Positions 8,162-15,718 of a DNA stretch of 37,024 bases are shown here, piece by piece. Source of the stretch: Acidimicrobiales bacterium (lineage in GTDB: Bacteria > Actinomycetota > Acidimicrobiia > Acidimicrobiales > UBA8592); assembly GCA_022425805.1 (NCBI GenBank), contig JAKMEQ010000042.1, forward strand, positions 1 through 37,024, written 5' to 3'. The translations under genes were made by a program, and so were the position numbers. The stretch's first letter is position 1, and every line of letters starts with the position of its first letter. A model generated the notes under the pieces. That model made no database searches. It was not told where the DNA came from and was given only the letters and a program-made list of their open reading frames with translations.

Positions 8162-8294
8162 TCCGCTTCTCTAGTCTAATGGCGAAAGGAGGTAGGAAAA
8201 ATCGTCTGGTTAGACTCTGAAACAAAAAAGAAATAGTCTGCATTCTCACCACACATAGACCATGATGGTGGCAACTCTACTTTTCGGAGGAAAT

Positions 8295-9497
8295 TTGTCT
8301 GATCAATCTCGTATCTCGAAACGTGTTGGAGCGATTGCTCCATCAGCGACTTTGGCTGTTTCGAATAAGGCGAAAGAGCTAAAAGCATCTGGTGCCCCGG
8401 TTATCGGGTTTGGTGCTGGGGAGCCAGATTTTCCTACTCCGACCCATATTCTTTCTGCAGCTGTTGACGCTATTTCAGACCCAATAAATCATCGGTACAG
8501 TCCAGCGGGGGGCCTCCCAGAGTTAAAGCAAGCACTAGCTATGAAAACAGAACGTGATTCGGGTTTAAGGGTCTCCCCTGACCAAATAGTGGTTACAAAC
8601 GGTGGTAAGCATGCCGTATACAACTGTATGCAGGTTTTGCTCAATGCTGGTGATGAAGTCCTACTGCCAGCTCCATATTGGACGACCTATCCCGAACCGA
8701 TTGGACTCGCTGGAGCTAAGACAAAGGTATTGCATACCGATGAAAATTCTGGGTTTCGTGTGTCTGTCGATCAGCTCAATGAAGCAAAAAATGAGAATAC
8801 AAAGGCGTTGATTTTTTGTTCGCCTTCGAACCCCACAGGTGCTGTCTATCCTCAAGAAGAAATCAAAGCGATTGGAGAGTGGGCTGTAGAGAACGATATC
8901 TGGGTCATTACCGATGAGATTTATGAGCATTTGGTCTATGGCGATAGCGAACATTTCTCACTTCCTGCACTCGTTCCCGAGATCCAGAACCGCTGTGTTG
9001 TGCTCAATGGTGTTGCTAAAACGTATGCGATGACTGGTTGGCGCGTTGGTTGGATTATTGCTCCACCCGATGTAGCGAAAGCTGCGGTATCGTTGCAGTC
9101 GCATCAGACCTCGAACGTCGCAAATGTTTCCCAACGCGCTGCATTGGCTGCTGTTTCTGGCCCTCTTGATGCGGTTCAGAAAATGCGAGAAGCTTTTGAC
9201 AGGCGTCGAGAAGTTATATACACCATGCTAAGCGAGATAGAAGGAGTGTCCCTTCTAAAACCGGAAGGTGCTTTCTACGCGTTTCCGAATTTTAGTGACT
9301 TACTGGATCGTTCGTTTGCTGGTCATGTTGCTTCAACGACGGTTGACTTGGCAGAGATTCTACTTGAAGAGATCAGCGTAGCATTTGTCCCTGGCGAAGC
9401 TTTCGGGGCGCCCGGGTATGCACGATTCTCGTTTGCGCTTGGTGATGAGGACCTTAAAGAAGGTATGCAGAGAATCGCTGATTTTCTGCAAGGCTAG
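8295..9497 (+). CDS. aspC: Class I aminotransferase, aspartate aminotransferase type
   Basis: PLP-dependent fold-type I aminotransferase, most like the AspB/AspC group that moves the amino group between aspartate and 2-oxoglutarate. The N-terminus [20 protein letters not shown], the [12 protein letters not shown] motif, [26 protein letters not shown] and the Schiff-base Lys K242 in [16 protein letters not shown] are all present. The start is taken at TTG 8295, because CGGAGG sits 4 bases upstream and the N-terminus then matches the family. The in-frame ATG at 8262 would place the SD inside the coding region. The protein is 400 aa from TTG. The next gene starts 7 bases after its stop, so the two are probably co-transcribed. 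Specificity could be broader than aspartate. Confidence 0.92.
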   Translation: MSDQSRISKRVGAIAPSATLAVSNKAKELKASGAPVIGFGAGEPDFPTPTHILSAAVDAISDPINHRYSPAGGLPELKQALAMKTERDSGLRVSPDQIVVTNGGKHAVYNCMQVLLNAGDEVLLPAPYWTTYPEPIGLAGAKTKVLHTDENSGFRVSVDQLNEAKNENTKALIFCSPSNPTGAVYPQEEIKAIGEWAVENDIWVITDEIYEHLVYGDSEHFSLPALVPEIQNRCVVLNGVAKTYAMTGWRVGWIIAPPDVAKAAVSLQSHQTSNVANVSQRAALAAVSGPLDAVQKMREAFDRRREVIYTMLSEIEGVSLLKPEGAFYAFPNFSDLLDRSFAGHVASTTVDLAEILLEEISVAFVPGEAFGAPGYARFSFALGDEDLKEGMQRIADFLQG

Positions 9498-9504
9498 ATA
9501 AATA

Positions 9505-11439
9505 GTGGAAGAGCCTAGATACCTGCCACATGGAAGCTGGCCTTCTCCTATTTCTGCCAGTTCATTAGTGGAAGGAACATCAACGATTATTGAAATGATG
9601 GTTGATGAAGATGATATTTGGTGGTCTGAATCTCGTCCAGATGAGAGTGGGCGAATCGCTATCATGCGTGCAATACCAAACGCCGCTCCACAGGAGATAA
9701 CTCCCAAAGAAATAAATGTTCGTTCAAAAGTGCACGAATATGGTGGCGGTGCATGGTGGGTAGACAAGCAGTCTCTCTATTGTGTTAACTTCGGCGATCA
9801 ACGTCTCCGTCGTATATACCCTGATGGGCGAGTTAAAATTCTGACATCTGAACCACCAGAAAGCCAAATGTGGCGGTTTGCTGATGGAAGAGTTACTCCC
9901 AATGGCGAATGGTGCATATGCATCAGAGAAATACACCACCATTTTGATGATGGAATCGTTGTTGAGCCCGATAATCAGATCGTTGCTGTAGCGACAGACG
10001 GGAGTTGTGAAATCAGGGAGCTTGTTGTCGGTGCCGACTTCTATGCGTTTCCTCGACTATCTCCTGATGGTGAATTTCTAGCATGGATACAGTGGCTCCA
10101 TCCATCTATGCCCTGGTATGAGACAGAGCTTTGGGTGGGTCGGCTAGCCGATGGGCAGATAGTCAATGCAAAAAAGCTTGAAGGGGGACATGAGGAATCA
10201 GTATCTCAACCTGAATGGTCTAAGGGCTCTGACCTTTACTTTCTCAGCGACCGTTCGGGGTGGTCAAACCTCTATCGATTTACCGAAGAAGGGAGTGAGC
10301 TAGTGATTGGCGGAATGTTTGACATCGGGGGACCGTTATGGGTTCTAGGGCAATCACGTTACGCTATTAGTCCATCTGGTGAAGCTATTGTTGCATTCAG
10401 CGATTCCACCGGTGACGTTCTGATACAGAATTCTCCTGCGAACGAAATGCTTCGATCGGCGACGATCCATGTAGTTCGCTGTTCTGCATCAGGGCTACCG
10501 GTCGTTGTAGCTTCCACACATCAAGCCGGCTCTTCAATAACACGGCATACAAAGGAGCTAGAATTCATCCATCGGGCTGAGCCGCATGGCCTAGTAAAAG
10601 AATATTTTCCAACTCCCGACCTGATCTCTTTCCCAACACTTGATGGAAGGGAGGCTCATGGGTATTTTTATGCCCCTGCACACCCGAACTACAACGGTCT
10701 AGAAAATGAAATTCCCCCACTATTGGTCTTGGCACACGGCGGACCTACAGGGTCGGCACGCTACGAACTGAACTTGGCTTTAAGGTACTGGACAAGTCGT
10801 GGATGGGCGGTTGTAGATGTGGATTATCGAGGAAGTACTGGGTATGGGCGTTCATATATGGAGGAACTCGATGGTGAATGGGGAGTCATTGATGTCGAGG
10901 ATTGCGTTGCGGCTGCCCGACATCTCGTTTCGGAAGGTCATGTAGACCCTGAACGTTTAGCTATCAAAGGGGGTAGTGCAGGTGGCTTCACTGTCCTTGC
11001 AGCACTAGCGTTTTATGATGATTTTTCCGCAGGTGCTAGTAGATATGGTGTAGCTGATCTCGAGATCCTTGCGCGTGATACACACAAATTCGAATCCCGG
11101 TATCTTGATCGTTTAATAGGTAGTTATCCTGAACAAAGAGATATCTATCTAGACCGATCTCCGATCAACCATACCGAAAAATTCGATAGCCCAATGTTGA
11201 TTTTACAAGGGACAGAAGATGCAGTGGTGCCCCAAAATCAGGCGGAGCTTATTGTTTCTGCTTTAGCACAGAAGAAGATTCCCCATTCGTATCTTCTCTT
11301 TGAGGGAGAAGGCCACGGGTTTAGGAAGGCAGAAAACATTGTTGCTGCACTCGAAGGAGAGTATTCGTTTTTTGCTCAAATATTTGGTTTTGAACCTGCT
11401 GATGAGATCCCTAAGATACTGATACGAAAAGATAGTTAA
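9505..11439 (+). CDS. S9 family peptidase (prolyl oligopeptidase / acylaminoacyl-peptidase-like)
   Basis: A 644-aa serine peptidase with an N-terminal beta-propeller (roughly residues 30-370, with a PDGRVKILTS repeat and SPDG-type repeats) and a C-terminal alpha/beta-hydrolase domain. The oxyanion region LAHGGPTG is followed by DVDYRGSTGYGR. The catalytic triad is S491 in KGGSAGGF, D572 in GTEDAVVP and H604 in GEGHGF. There is no signal peptide, so it is probably a cytoplasmic oligopeptidase. The start is GTG, 7 bases after the aminotransferase stop, with a weak ribosome binding site. The C-terminus converges with the thioesterase gene. The exact S9 subfamily (DPP4-like or acylaminoacyl-peptidase-like) is not decided here. 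Confidence 0.94.
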   Translation: MEEPRYLPHGSWPSPISASSLVEGTSTIIEMMVDEDDIWWSESRPDESGRIAIMRAIPNAAPQEITPKEINVRSKVHEYGGGAWWVDKQSLYCVNFGDQRLRRIYPDGRVKILTSEPPESQMWRFADGRVTPNGEWCICIREIHHHFDDGIVVEPDNQIVAVATDGSCEIRELVVGADFYAFPRLSPDGEFLAWIQWLHPSMPWYETELWVGRLADGQIVNAKKLEGGHEESVSQPEWSKGSDLYFLSDRSGWSNLYRFTEEGSELVIGGMFDIGGPLWVLGQSRYAISPSGEAIVAFSDSTGDVLIQNSPANEMLRSATIHVVRCSASGLPVVVASTHQAGSSITRHTKELEFIHRAEPHGLVKEYFPTPDLISFPTLDGREAHGYFYAPAHPNYNGLENEIPPLLVLAHGGPTGSARYELNLALRYWTSRGWAVVDVDYRGSTGYGRSYMEELDGEWGVIDVEDCVAAARHLVSEGHVDPERLAIKGGSAGGFTVLAALAFYDDFSAGASRYGVADLEILARDTHKFESRYLDRLIGSYPEQRDIYLDRSPINHTEKFDSPMLILQGTEDAVVPQNQAELIVSALAQKKIPHSYLLFEGEGHGFRKAENIVAALEGEYSFFAQIFGFEPADEIPKILIRKDS

Positions 11440-11446
11440 ATCTTTT
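11427..11446. terminator. Weak AT-rich inverted repeat at a convergent gene junction
   Basis: AAAAGAT and ATCTTTT (7 bp, 6-base spacer) span the 11-base gap between the convergent peptidase and thioesterase genes, with the right arm running into a short T-rich stretch. It could act as a bidirectional terminator, but the stem has a single G-C pair, so support is weak. Confidence 0.3.
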
Positions 11447-11450
11447 GTTC

Positions 11451-12257
11451 CTATTTCGCTACAGACAGTTGCCTACTCATACCCAGTAAGGTCCCATCGT
11501 TAAGCCACAGAAGTCCATCTTCTTCTAAGAAGCCATTTGATGCATGTCGAGTGACGAACTGTGCAAGGACCCAGCTCTCATGTGACCAGTCAATCGAGTG
11601 CAGATCGGCTCTCAAGTGGACAGTTAGATCAACCGTAGGAACATGATTTAATTTGTTCGAGCTTGCAAAAATTGGTGGAGGTAAGGCATCAGAAATTGCC
11701 ACAATTAACGGTGATGAGAGTGGAGTGTGGCGAGCTGGCCGTATCCACCATGAGAGATCAGGTTCGGTTCCGAGTCGATCAAACGAAGCATTATTCTCTT
11801 CGATATTTAGAGATCGTATTTCCCACTGTTCATGTAGGCGAGTGTGGTGTGGGTGGAATCGTTGAAGCGGTGAGCATTTAGAAGGGTGAGGCACTTCAGG
11901 TTTTGTTAATTTTGGTGTGGTTAAGTCATCTCCGCTAAGGCCCCAGGCGCCCGTGGCGAGCAATAGGACGTTACCATCTTGACGTAATTCTAAACTTAGG
12001 AAATCTACCGATCTTCCTTTTTTCTTTGTCTTTACGGTTATGGTGGCCTCGCCTGATTTAGGTGGAGAAAGAAAATAAGTTGTAAAGCTTCGTAATTGTC
12101 TTTCCGGTTCGCTGATGTGCAGATCACCTGCGTTGGCTAGTAGCGCGGCAAGGTACCCTCCATTCGGTCCAGCAATGACCCAATAATTCTCATGGATAGT
12201 AGCCCGATACTGCCCATCATCGATTTTTTTAAGAGTAATATCATTGTGAAAAGCCAT
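11451..12257 (-). CDS. Acyl-CoA thioesterase family protein (double hotdog)
   Basis: A 268-aa protein of the TesB-like / thioesterase-like superfamily with two hotdog halves. The first half carries GPNGGYLAALLANA, the hotdog helix, and then SFTTYFLSPPKSGEATI. The second half carries PTVDLTVHLRAD, and ends in EEDGLLWLNDGTLLGMSRQL, typical of the C-terminal hotdog of this group. The expected reaction is hydrolysis of an acyl-CoA to the free acid and CoA. The start is ATG without a strong SD. It is followed downstream, convergently, by the S9 peptidase; the minus-strand amidohydrolase gene ends 33 bases upstream, so the two may be co-transcribed. Substrate chain length is unknown. Confidence 0.87.
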   Translation of the reverse strand: MAFHNDITLKKIDDGQYRATIHENYWVIAGPNGGYLAALLANAGDLHISEPERQLRSFTTYFLSPPKSGEATITVKTKKKGRSVDFLSLELRQDGNVLLLATGAWGLSGDDLTTPKLTKPEVPHPSKCSPLQRFHPHHTRLHEQWEIRSLNIEENNASFDRLGTEPDLSWWIRPARHTPLSSPLIVAISDALPPPIFASSNKLNHVPTVDLTVHLRADLHSIDWSHESWVLAQFVTRHASNGFLEEDGLLWLNDGTLLGMSRQLSVAK

Positions 12258-12290
12258 TGTTCACACATGGTTTCTTTCGCTCGTTATCCG

Positions 12291-13481
12291 CTAGGGATGT
12301 CGAGTACTTGGAGAAACCAATCCCTTCCCGTTTTCTCGCATCACTTTCAAGATCTCTTCATCAGTGAATCCCTTAAGATCATGAACGAAGTCCATTGGTC
12401 GTGCTAATCCTTCAGCATGAGGAAAGTCAGAGCCGAAAAGTATGTGATCGATACCAATGAGGTCCCGAAGTTCTAGAAGGTCATCTTCGTAGTAAGGTGC
12501 TACCCAAATATGCTTCCGCAATGTCTCGACTGGGTCTTGGGTAAACGCATGACTTGCTTGTTTGTAAGCCTTTGCTAAACGTTGGATAAGTCCGTTTACC
12601 CAATCGGACCCACTCTCGATAGTGCAAACACGTATATTTGGAAACTTGTCAAACGAACCTCCGCTAATCAGCGCTGCGACAGTATCAGCAATATTTGAGT
12701 AGCTGAGCAGGCGTTTAAGTGGATCATATTTAAATGCTTCAAATTCTGTGGAGAGACCCCAATGGGCGAACAGAAAATCGTAAGCAGGGTCGCCTGAATG
12801 AAAAGCAACTGTTATGCCTGCGTCGTTTACACGTTCCCAAAAAGGGTCAAAAGATTTATCTGCAGGGCTTTTTTTCCCGTCAGGTGTAGTGACAGCAGAA
12901 GCGCGCATATTGATCAATCGTGCATTCTTATCCAAAGCGAATTCGAGCTCGTCAAGAGCATGCCGAAGATCGGTAAGCGTGATGTAGGGTGCAGCGAAAA
13001 TTCGGTCCTTGTAGCTAAATCCCCAATCCTCTGCCATCCACCTATTAAAGGCAGAAAAAGCTGCTTGTAAGGCCTCTAGGTCGTGTTCAAGTGCGGATTC
13101 CATCCCAACGCCCAACGTCGGGAATAGGAAACACCCCTCAAGTCCTTGTTCTTCTAGCAGTTGTATTTTTGCATCCCGGTTACGATATGCAGGGTAGTCA
13201 GCGATGGGTTCTAATTCGCCGAATGCTTCCCGCATGTTTGATACTGATACCCTCCCTCTGAAATAGGCATCGAGACAGCCAGGTTGAGCAATAGGATCGA
13301 AGGTCGGATTCGGTATGAACCTGTTGACTTTTCCCCCGACCATTAGTCTCTTTCGGCCATCGATCGTAGCCCAATTTATTGCACGTTCTGCCATTCTCGG
13401 ATCGATATGGCGGGTAAAGGCATCTTCTGCTTCATAATAATGATGGTCGCAATCGAAAGCTTTAAAGTCTATGTCAGCCAC
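12291..13481 (-). CDS. Amidohydrolase family 2 (ACMSD-like) metal-dependent hydrolase
   Basis: TIM-barrel amidohydrolase of 396 aa. The N-terminal metal region is FDCDHHYYE, in place of the usual DxHxH spacing, as seen in one large actinobacterial group. The barrel His lies in VAFHSGDP, and the C-terminal signature HILFGSDFPHAEG keeps the metal-binding Asp. Family members decarboxylate or hydrolyse aromatic or cyclic acids; the actual substrate is unknown. The start is GTG with AAGGGA about 7 bases upstream, so it is well supported. It is divergent from serA across 128 bases. Confidence 0.88.
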   Translation of the reverse strand: MADIDFKAFDCDHHYYEAEDAFTRHIDPRMAERAINWATIDGRKRLMVGGKVNRFIPNPTFDPIAQPGCLDAYFRGRVSVSNMREAFGELEPIADYPAYRNRDAKIQLLEEQGLEGCFLFPTLGVGMESALEHDLEALQAAFSAFNRWMAEDWGFSYKDRIFAAPYITLTDLRHALDELEFALDKNARLINMRASAVTTPDGKKSPADKSFDPFWERVNDAGITVAFHSGDPAYDFLFAHWGLSTEFEAFKYDPLKRLLSYSNIADTVAALISGGSFDKFPNIRVCTIESGSDWVNGLIQRLAKAYKQASHAFTQDPVETLRKHIWVAPYYEDDLLELRDLIGIDHILFGSDFPHAEGLARPMDFVHDLKGFTDEEILKVMRENGKGLVSPSTRHP

Positions 13482-13549
13482 ATCAGATCCCTTCTCTTAG
13501 GGTCAGATGGTATCGGCGAAGTTAATAAGGGGTGCATCAACTTGCATTG

Positions 13550-13559
13550 TAAGTACTTA
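13550..13559. promoter_or_regulatory. 10-bp perfect palindrome upstream of serA
   Basis: TAAGTACTTA is self-complementary and lies 51 bases upstream of the serA start, in the spacer shared with the divergent amidohydrolase. It could be an operator half or part of a promoter. A 10-bp AT-rich palindrome may also occur by chance. Confidence 0.25.
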
Positions 13560-13609
13560 TCGATGGGCTTGATGTTACTTAATCGCTGATCACCTTCTAC
13601 ATTGGAATC

Positions 13610-15193
13610 ATGGCTCGAGTACTCATAACAGAAAAGATCGCTGATGCGGGAGTTCAACGTTTACGTAATGCTGGGCATACTGTTGACGTAAAACTTAATT
13701 TAGGAGAAGAACAACTGCTAGCAGAAGTGAGTACGGCTGATGCTGTCATTATCCGGTCTGCAACAGGTATCACAAAAGAAGTTATTGAGAAAGGTGAAAA
13801 TCTTGTCGTGATCGGTAGAGCGGGAATAGGTCTCGACAATGTTGATGTTGACGCAGCAACAGAACGAGGCGTCATGGTCGTGAATGCTCCAAAATCAAAC
13901 GTACTGTCCGCTGCTGAGCATACGATAGCGCTGATGTTAGCTCAAGCACGAAATATTCCACAGGCGAACATGGCTTTAAAAAGTGGAAGATGGGAACGAG
14001 ATGCTTGGACCGGAGTTGAATTAGCAGATAAGACCTTAGGGATTATTGGGCTTGGGAGGATAGGGAAACTGGTAGCCCAACGTGCACTTTCTTTCGGAAT
14101 GAACTTGGTTGCCTATGATCCGTTTGTAGCGCTGGATCGGGCACGTCAGTTGTCTGTTGAGCTTCTACCTCTGAGAGACCTTATGGAAATCTCTGACTTT
14201 ATTACGGTTCATGTAGCAAAAACACCTGAGACAGAAAATCTGATTGATGCTGAGATCTTGGCATATGCAAAATCAAACCTACGAGTAATAAATGTTGCTA
14301 GAGGTGGAATTGTCAGTGAGGGTGCAATTGCAGAGGCGATACGAAAAGGAAAGATTGCGGGTGCTGCTATAGATGTGTTTGAAAACGAACCGACAACCGA
14401 ATCACCATTGTTTGATTTAGAACAGGTTGTTGTAACACCTCATCTGGGGGCGAGTACGACTGAAGCGCAGGATAAAGCCGGAGAGTCGATTGCAGAGCAA
14501 GTTGAGTTGGCTCTACTTGGGAAGTTCGTACCCCACGCCGTCAATGTTGCTGCTAATGAAGCGACAGAGACGGTACGACCATTTCTCCCGCTAGCCGAGC
14601 AACTTGGAGCTCTTTTTGCTGGTCTCGCCAGCACTCTTCCCGATGTACTCGAAATAGAATTTGCGGGAGAAATCGGAGGGTATGACAATAAAATTACAGA
14701 GTTGTCAGTTATCAAAGGACTATTTGCAGCTATTAGCGATCAACCGATTTCGTATGTTAATGCGCTCGATATTGCTAAAGAACACGGTGTGCAGATCCGT
14801 TCCGTTACAACTACGTCGGCAGCTGATTACATCAACACCATCACGATCCGTGGAGAAGAGCATGCGATCGCCGGAACACTTGTGGGACTTCGAAGTGAAG
14901 CGCGAATAGTAATGGTGGATGACCACACGGTTGATTTACCTCCAAGTACACACATGATTGTGTTGCGGAACGATGACCGGCCAGGGGTCATTGGGAAAGT
15001 CGGTACGATACTTGGAGTTGCAGAGATCAATATAGCTGATATGAATGTCGGACGAAGTAAAGACGGACTTGGAGCACTAATGGTGATATCCACACATGAC
15101 TCGGTTCCCAGTGATGTCGCTGAGCTCTTAATGGATACAGATGGGGTTACCAAGTGCTCGATTATTAACTTGGATACCTCACATTTAAACTAG
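13610..15193 (+). CDS. serA: D-3-phosphoglycerate dehydrogenase, long form with ASB and ACT domains
   Basis: First enzyme of serine synthesis (EC 1.1.1.95), oxidising 3-phosphoglycerate with NAD+. The 527 aa match the long actinobacterial form. The NAD-binding motif GLGRIG is at 147-152 and the catalytic residues are R231 (NVARGGIV), E260 (FENEPT) and H278 (TPHLGAST). An intervening ASB domain covers about residues 320-440, and a C-terminal ACT domain begins near residue 450 (MIVLRNDDRPGVIGKVG). In this class the ACT/ASB part gives feedback inhibition by serine; that is family knowledge. The ATG has only a weak SD. About 180 bases without a gene follow on the plus strand. Confidence 0.97.
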   Translation: MARVLITEKIADAGVQRLRNAGHTVDVKLNLGEEQLLAEVSTADAVIIRSATGITKEVIEKGENLVVIGRAGIGLDNVDVDAATERGVMVVNAPKSNVLSAAEHTIALMLAQARNIPQANMALKSGRWERDAWTGVELADKTLGIIGLGRIGKLVAQRALSFGMNLVAYDPFVALDRARQLSVELLPLRDLMEISDFITVHVAKTPETENLIDAEILAYAKSNLRVINVARGGIVSEGAIAEAIRKGKIAGAAIDVFENEPTTESPLFDLEQVVVTPHLGASTTEAQDKAGESIAEQVELALLGKFVPHAVNVAANEATETVRPFLPLAEQLGALFAGLASTLPDVLEIEFAGEIGGYDNKITELSVIKGLFAAISDQPISYVNALDIAKEHGVQIRSVTTTSAADYINTITIRGEEHAIAGTLVGLRSEARIVMVDDHTVDLPPSTHMIVLRNDDRPGVIGKVGTILGVAEINIADMNVGRSKDGLGALMVISTHDSVPSDVAELLMDTDGVTKCSIINLDTSHLN

Positions 15194-15372
15194 GTAAGTT
15201 AGTTAACGCTGGCTCGTGCTGTATCAGTTGGTTTCGGTATTCTTATAGAAGCGTAATACCTGTCAGGGTCGCCCATTCGGAAGTGTTTCTTTCATTTAGT
15301 AAAGGAACTTTGGGTATGAGCTTTCACAGGTTGACAAGTAGACGAGTTTCCAGCATGACTACATGGAATCTA

Positions 15373-15585
15373 TTATCTAGGCTCGAGAGGGCTTCCATCC
15401 GTTGGCTCAACAACAGGATCGTCAGGAGATTCTGAGGAGTCATCTAGGTTGATTGGCGGCCAGGAAAAATCGCCTTCATCTTCATCCTGGTCCTTATCCG
15501 AAACCCGATTACGTAAGCGCGACACAACTAACGCAATGACCGTTGCCATCACAGTAAATTTTAAGAGTTTACGTAATATTCTCAT
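15373..15585 (-). CDS. Small single-pass membrane protein with acidic tail (70 aa)
   Basis: Not recognised as a named family. The N-terminus is basic (MRILRKLLKF) and leads into a hydrophobic stretch (TVMATVIALVVSRL) long enough for one membrane pass. The remainder is hydrophilic and strongly acidic (DKDQDEDEGDF), ending with Pro and Asp/Glu rich sequence. The acidic tail would lie outside the membrane helix; orientation is not certain, though an inward N-terminus is suggested by the Lys/Arg. TGGAG about 6 bases upstream of the ATG supports real translation. It follows the beta-propeller lipoprotein gene on the same strand, beyond a strong hairpin. Confidence 0.65.
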   Translation of the reverse strand: MRILRKLLKFTVMATVIALVVSRLRNRVSDKDQDEDEGDFSWPPINLDDSSESPDDPVVEPTDGSPLEPR

Positions 15586-15661
15586 CTCATCTCCACTTTA
15601 GAGGGTTCTAACGCAATGCGACAGGTTGAATAGCTGATAACATTATCTATCCAACCCTTGA

Positions 15662-15679
15662 CCTCATTTTAACATGAGG
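15662..15679. repeat. Short inverted repeat beside the terminator hairpin
   Basis: CCTCAT and ATGAGG form a 6-bp stem with a 6-base loop, 4 bases away from the stronger hairpin at 15684-15709. No T-tract follows on the minus strand, so its role is uncertain. Confidence 0.3.
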
Positions 15680-15683
15680 TAGC

Positions 15684-15718
15684 GAAGGCGCCACCTTGGT
15701 GGCGCCTTCTACATTTTT
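15684..15718. terminator. Strong GC-rich hairpin after the beta-propeller gene
   Basis: GAAGGCGCCACC and its exact complement GGTGGCGCCTTC face each other with TT between (11-bp stem with a 4-base loop in practice). On + the hairpin is followed by TACATTTTT, a normal intrinsic-terminator tail. On minus it begins 8 bases after the lipoprotein stop but lacks a T-run, like many actinobacterial hairpin terminators. It probably stops transcription in both directions. Confidence 0.75.

Noticed and set aside
8262-8294. ATG start 11 codons upstream of the aminotransferase
   Set aside because: The SD CGGAGG would lie inside the coding region, and the extra residues do not match the family N-terminus.
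14827-15153. A 108-codon frame on minus inside serA
   Set aside because: It overlaps the conserved ACT domain of serA in antisense and shows no motif.
15210-15372. Imperfect inverted repeat after serA (near AAGTGTTTCTTT)
   Set aside because: The pairing has several mismatches and no T-tract, so it is not reported as a terminator.
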